Shown: piece after piece, positions 22,619-25,194 of the stretch
Position numbering within the stretch: position 1 is the first letter of the stretch
How the letters are laid out: each line of letters begins with the position of its first letter
Assembly: GCA_043813895.1 (NCBI GenBank)
Contig: JBDRKQ010000030.1
Coordinates: 1 to 25,194 of the forward strand
Source of the DNA: CAZTAR01 sp043813895
Lineage (GTDB): Bacteria > Planctomycetota > Phycisphaerae > UBA1845 > UTPLA1
Direction: 5' to 3'
DNA length: 25,194 bases
Made by a program: the position numbers and the translations under genes
Notes under the pieces: model-generated
The model's input: only the letters and a program-made list of their open reading frames with translations
Told to the model about the DNA's origin: nothing
The model's database searches: none

Positions 22619-23188
22619 TCACTGCGACGAGTAGTAGTAGGTGTGCAGCATCATCTCCACCTGGACTGTCCCCGGATTCTGCTCGTCGTTGACAAGACTC
22701 AATTCTTCGACGTGCGACAGCCGCGGCAACGCCTCCATCTTCCCGACGAACTCGAACAGTCGGCCGAAGTCGCTCTTGAAGGAGACGCGCACAGGCAGGA
22801 TGGTCGTTCCGGCAGCTTCCTTCAACGAGGCCGGCAGCTTCTCCGCATCCACCTGCAGTGCGGGCCGTGGCTGAACGATGTAGTTGGTCACGCCGCTTGA
22901 CTGGAGATTGTCCGAGACATCGCGCAGAAACTCGCCCAACTGCCGCTCGGAGGGAAGGCGCTTCTGAAAGTCGCGCATCTCCTCGTCCATCGCGAGAATC
23001 GAGGCATACAAAACGCTCACGTCGCCGACAATCTGTTGGCGCGAAGACACCTCCTCGGCCTTCGCGACCACTCCGGACTGGCAGGCCCGAAGCTCCTTCG
23101 CCCCCGGCACGAGCAGCCCAAACCCGAACCCCGCCGTCAGCAACACCACCAGCAGCACGGCGATCACATTGAGCTTCAGCATGTTCAT
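22619..23188 (-). CDS. pilO: PilO-like inner-membrane alignment protein
   Basis: A 189-residue protein with a single N-terminal span (about 6-28, 'LNVIAVLLVVLLTAGFGFGLLVPG'), a helical coiled stretch (about 30-85) and a ferredoxin-like periplasmic part. 'MRDFQKRLPSERQLGEFLRDVSDNLQSSGVTNYIVQP' is the typical PilO core, followed by 'TTILPVRVSFKSDFGRLFEFVGKMEALPRLSHVEELSL'. PilO pairs with PilN in the inner membrane and binds the periplasmic assembly protein. Its ATG overlaps the pilN stop (ATGA), so the two should be translated in equal amounts. The next gene starts 57 bases further on. Confidence 0.85.
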   Translation of the reverse strand: MNMLKLNVIAVLLVVLLTAGFGFGLLVPGAKELRACQSGVVAKAEEVSSRQQIVGDVSVLYASILAMDEEMRDFQKRLPSERQLGEFLRDVSDNLQSSGVTNYIVQPRPALQVDAEKLPASLKEAAGTTILPVRVSFKSDFGRLFEFVGKMEALPRLSHVEELSLVNDEQNPGTVQVEMMLHTYYYSSQ

Positions 23189-23862
23189 CGTGCTTTCCCC
23201 TGTTGCGCGACGACTTCACACGTCAACTCGAACCGTTGTGCCCGGCGACCCGCCCAAACGATCGGCTCTCTCGTCTCTTTCAAGTTAACACGATCATAAA
23301 GGGGCGAACTCTCCAGGTTCGCAACGAACACCGCCACGTCCGGGTTCGCCACCGCCACGCCCTCGATCGACATCATCGGCGTCGTCGAAACCGTGTCCCG
23401 CCACGGCTTGGCCGCAACCGCTCCCCGTCTGGGGTTTCGGCCGCGTGCGGGCGGCGGGTCTTCCGGCTCCTCGTTTACCAGGGAGAACCTCGCCAGCGAC
23501 GGGCTTGTCAGCGTCAACTCGGTCAGCACCACCGTCTTCGGGAGCCGGCGTCCGATCTCACTGAACGCCAGTTCGAGGCTCACCGCGTTCTCCAACTCGC
23601 CGAGAAGACGCTTGTGATTCCGCAGATTCGCGCGCCGCGATTCCATGGCCTGCTTCTTCGCCATGTGAATCTCGATCTGTTCCTGTTGCCGGTCCAACTC
23701 GGGCAGCATCGCCTGGGCCGTGCTGATTCGATGTTGATGCATGACGATCCACACCGCCATGATGACCAAGAGGCTCGCCAGGCACGACGCCCGGCGTTTG
23801 AGCGCATGCCGTAGCGTTCTCACCTCGTGATACTTCGCCGGTATGAAGTCGCAATCCTTCAC
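23185..23862 (-). CDS. pilN: PilN-like inner-membrane alignment protein
   Basis: A 225-residue protein with a short cytoplasmic start ('MKDCDFIPAKYHEVRTLRHALKRR'), one span (about 27-41, 'CLASLLVIMAVWIVM'), a helical stretch with glutamine/lysine-rich coiled-coil character (about 48-85), and a periplasmic fold. 'LAFSEIGRRLPKTVVLTELTLTSPSLARFSL' and 'SIEGVAVANPDVAVFVANLESSPLYDRVNL' match the PilN core. The usual 'INLLP' near the N-terminus, which contacts PilM, is replaced by 'DFIPAKYHE'. The insert 'EEPEDPPPARGRNPRRGAVAAKPWRDTVSTT' (about 135-165) is unusual. I chose GTG 23862 because pilM ends one base earlier (TAG-C-GTG); upstream in-frame sequence lies inside pilM. Confidence 0.82.
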   Translation of the reverse strand: MKDCDFIPAKYHEVRTLRHALKRRASCLASLLVIMAVWIVMHQHRISTAQAMLPELDRQQEQIEIHMAKKQAMESRRANLRNHKRLLGELENAVSLELAFSEIGRRLPKTVVLTELTLTSPSLARFSLVNEEPEDPPPARGRNPRRGAVAAKPWRDTVSTTPMMSIEGVAVANPDVAVFVANLESSPLYDRVNLKETREPIVWAGRRAQRFELTCEVVAQQGKAR

Positions 23863-23863
23863 G

Positions 23864-25045
23864 CTATTTCGCACTCCCAAGGGCCTGCACAGGCGCCGCG
23901 CCCACAGAGCCCGACGCCGACACGCCAGCCGGCAGCTGCGCGGGTTTGATCCACTCCGAACCCCACATTGCCAGTCCACACGCAACCGCCCACGCCGGCT
24001 GGAACGTCCGAGTGTCGGAGCCGCCGATCAACGAGACGCGCGAGATTCCGCGCAACGGATGTCCGATCGTACATGGCACGTCCACTGCTTCGCCGATGAT
24101 CGCGCCCAACATCGGCTCGTGCGCTTCTCCGCCGACGAAGGTCAGGCTCTCCGGCCGTTGGCCCCGGAACGTAACCGAGAAGTAACGCAGGCATAGTTGC
24201 ACATCCCGCGCCAACCGCTCGACCAGCGGCCGAATCGCGTTCGACACTGTCGTCCGGACTTCATCCTGAACGGCCTGCTTGTCCGCTGCCCGGCGACCTT
24301 GGCTGCCCTGCATGAGCCGAAGCCGAAGTTCCGCCGCCTCCTCCGCTGAGATGTTCAGCGATTCCGCAACGGCGCTGTTGAAGTGCCGGCCGCCGACCTC
24401 GATGACCTTGAGGAACATCAGCTCCGTGCCGCGCGCAATGGCGATACAGGCGCCGCACAAACCCACGTCCATGAACACGTTGACTGCGTGCGCGTCTTCC
24501 GCACGCCGCAGGTACCGGAAGAAACTCCGGGCCACAGCGCAAGGCGTAATGTCGATGGCTGCCGGGCGGAGCTTACAGGATTCGAGCAGGTCCAGCCGCG
24601 CCTGCACCACGTCATCGGGCACGGCGAACACGATCACCTCTTCCTTCAGTTCGTTTCCGTGACGCACTTCGCCGGCCGTGATGAAACGATACTGGCTCGT
24701 CTCGGGATCGAGGTCGAACCGGTCCTGCGCTTCGAACTTTACCGCGGAAGCCAGATCCGATGCAGGCATCCGAGGCATCCGAACACTTTTCATCTGGAAA
24801 TCACGGATGCCCAGCGCGCTGACCACCGCCCGGCCGTGAAACGGATGGCGGCGAAGGGCATCGGCGATTGCCCGTTGGATCAGCACCTCGCGCGGGACCG
24901 CTCCCTCGACGCCTGACGGGATCACGTAGTGGGCAGCGGTCGCGACGGAGGGCGCACCGCCCTCATCCACGAGTTGAAGCATCTTGAGGCTCGCGCCTCC
25001 GACGTCGATCCCAATCGGGCCATATCGTGGTTGTCGCTTCAGCAC
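23864..25045 (-). CDS. pilM: PilM-like actin-fold ATPase
   Basis: A 393-residue cytoplasmic member of the PilM_2/FtsA-like actin fold. The first phosphate loop is 'GPIGIDVGGASLKMLQLVD' (9-27). 'RMPRMPASDLASAVKFEAQDRFDLDPETSQYRFI' is the strongly conserved PilM segment, 'NVFMDVGLCGACIAIARGTELMFLKVIEVGGRHFNSAVAESLNISAEEAAELRL' the second phosphate loop region, and 'LTFVGGEAHEPMLGAIIGEAVDVPC' the adenosine motif. PilM binds the PilN cytoplasmic end and joins the platform to the ATPases. GTG 25045 is preferred because GGAGG lies 5 bases upstream; a TTG at 25057 would add four residues. It is the first recognisable gene of the run. Confidence 0.92.
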   Translation of the reverse strand: MLKRQPRYGPIGIDVGGASLKMLQLVDEGGAPSVATAAHYVIPSGVEGAVPREVLIQRAIADALRRHPFHGRAVVSALGIRDFQMKSVRMPRMPASDLASAVKFEAQDRFDLDPETSQYRFITAGEVRHGNELKEEVIVFAVPDDVVQARLDLLESCKLRPAAIDITPCAVARSFFRYLRRAEDAHAVNVFMDVGLCGACIAIARGTELMFLKVIEVGGRHFNSAVAESLNISAEEAAELRLRLMQGSQGRRAADKQAVQDEVRTTVSNAIRPLVERLARDVQLCLRYFSVTFRGQRPESLTFVGGEAHEPMLGAIIGEAVDVPCTIGHPLRGISRVSLIGGSDTRTFQPAWAVACGLAMWGSEWIKPAQLPAGVSASGSVGAAPVQALGSAK

Positions 25046-25194
25046 GCTCGCCTCCAACGGTCACGCTGCCGGCGACGGTTCATCGCCCGAACACAGGGAA
25101 CCGAGAACCGCAGCCAACGTGTTGCCGGACCGCTCTGTCCGCGAACTTCCGCGCGACGCGTCTCAAAGCCCGAATAACCGCTCGGACCGCGCGT
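25046..25194. other. Unassigned edge sequence upstream of pilM
   Basis: The last 149 bases hold no identifiable gene. One minus frame stays open from the edge until it overlaps the pilM start and another stops near 25163. Either could be the tail of an upstream gene, but the composition does not favour one. A promoter for the pilus genes could also lie here. Confidence 0.3.

Noticed and set aside
22170..23219. 349-residue minus-strand open frame
   Set aside because: Same strand but out of frame with pilO and the PilP-like gene. The Arg/Gly-rich sequence has no family pattern.
1..25194. Transfer RNA, ribosomal RNA, integrase or insertion sequence
   Set aside because: I looked for tRNA-like cloverleaf ends, rRNA motifs and transposase or integrase motifs on both strands and saw none.

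Overview
The window is high-GC bacterial DNA, coding-dense and with little sign of horizontal transfer. Gene content and protein style point to the Planctomycetota, perhaps a Phycisphaerae-like or uncultured lineage. The main hints are the DUF58/BatA pair, the signal-peptide protein with a DUF1080-like lamina and a beta-propeller, the divergent PilN beginning 'DFIPAKYHE', and many short palindromic repeats between genes. This placement is inference; there is no rRNA or marker gene here to prove it.

Left part (1-9672), mixed functions. A glycosyltransferase 39-like membrane protein on the minus strand runs off the left edge. It is followed by a small MTH1187-type thiamine-binding protein (+), an MBL-fold hydrolase (-), a short lipoprotein (-), the Clp adaptor ClpS (-), a DUF58 protein and a BatA/VWA membrane protein (+, ATGA overlap), and a large secreted three-part protein with a C-terminal propeller (+). 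The spacers carry at least three families of short palindromic repeats.

Right part (9701-25045), one long minus-strand run of thirteen genes. In transcription order it reads pilM, pilN, pilO, a PilP/GspC-like gene, a secretin (pilQ/gspD-like), a TPR lipoprotein, a membrane histidine kinase, a single-domain response regulator, a GAF/HD-GYP protein, a STAS protein, pilB, a pilT-like ATPase and pilC. Many junctions are overlaps or gaps of a few bases, several with GTG or TTG starts, which suggests translational coupling. The first half builds the inner-membrane platform and outer-membrane pore of a type IV pilus or type II secretion-like machine, and the last three genes supply the motors and the platform protein. 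Between them lies a complete signalling set (kinase, receiver, probable cyclic-di-GMP phosphodiesterase, STAS) that plausibly controls the machine post-translationally. No pilin, prepilin peptidase or MoxR ATPase is in the window.

The most unusual observation is a 60-bp copy of a dispersed double-hairpin repeat lying exactly in frame inside the start of the pilT-like gene, where it encodes 20 residues. The other copies of this repeat lie between genes, downstream of stop codons.
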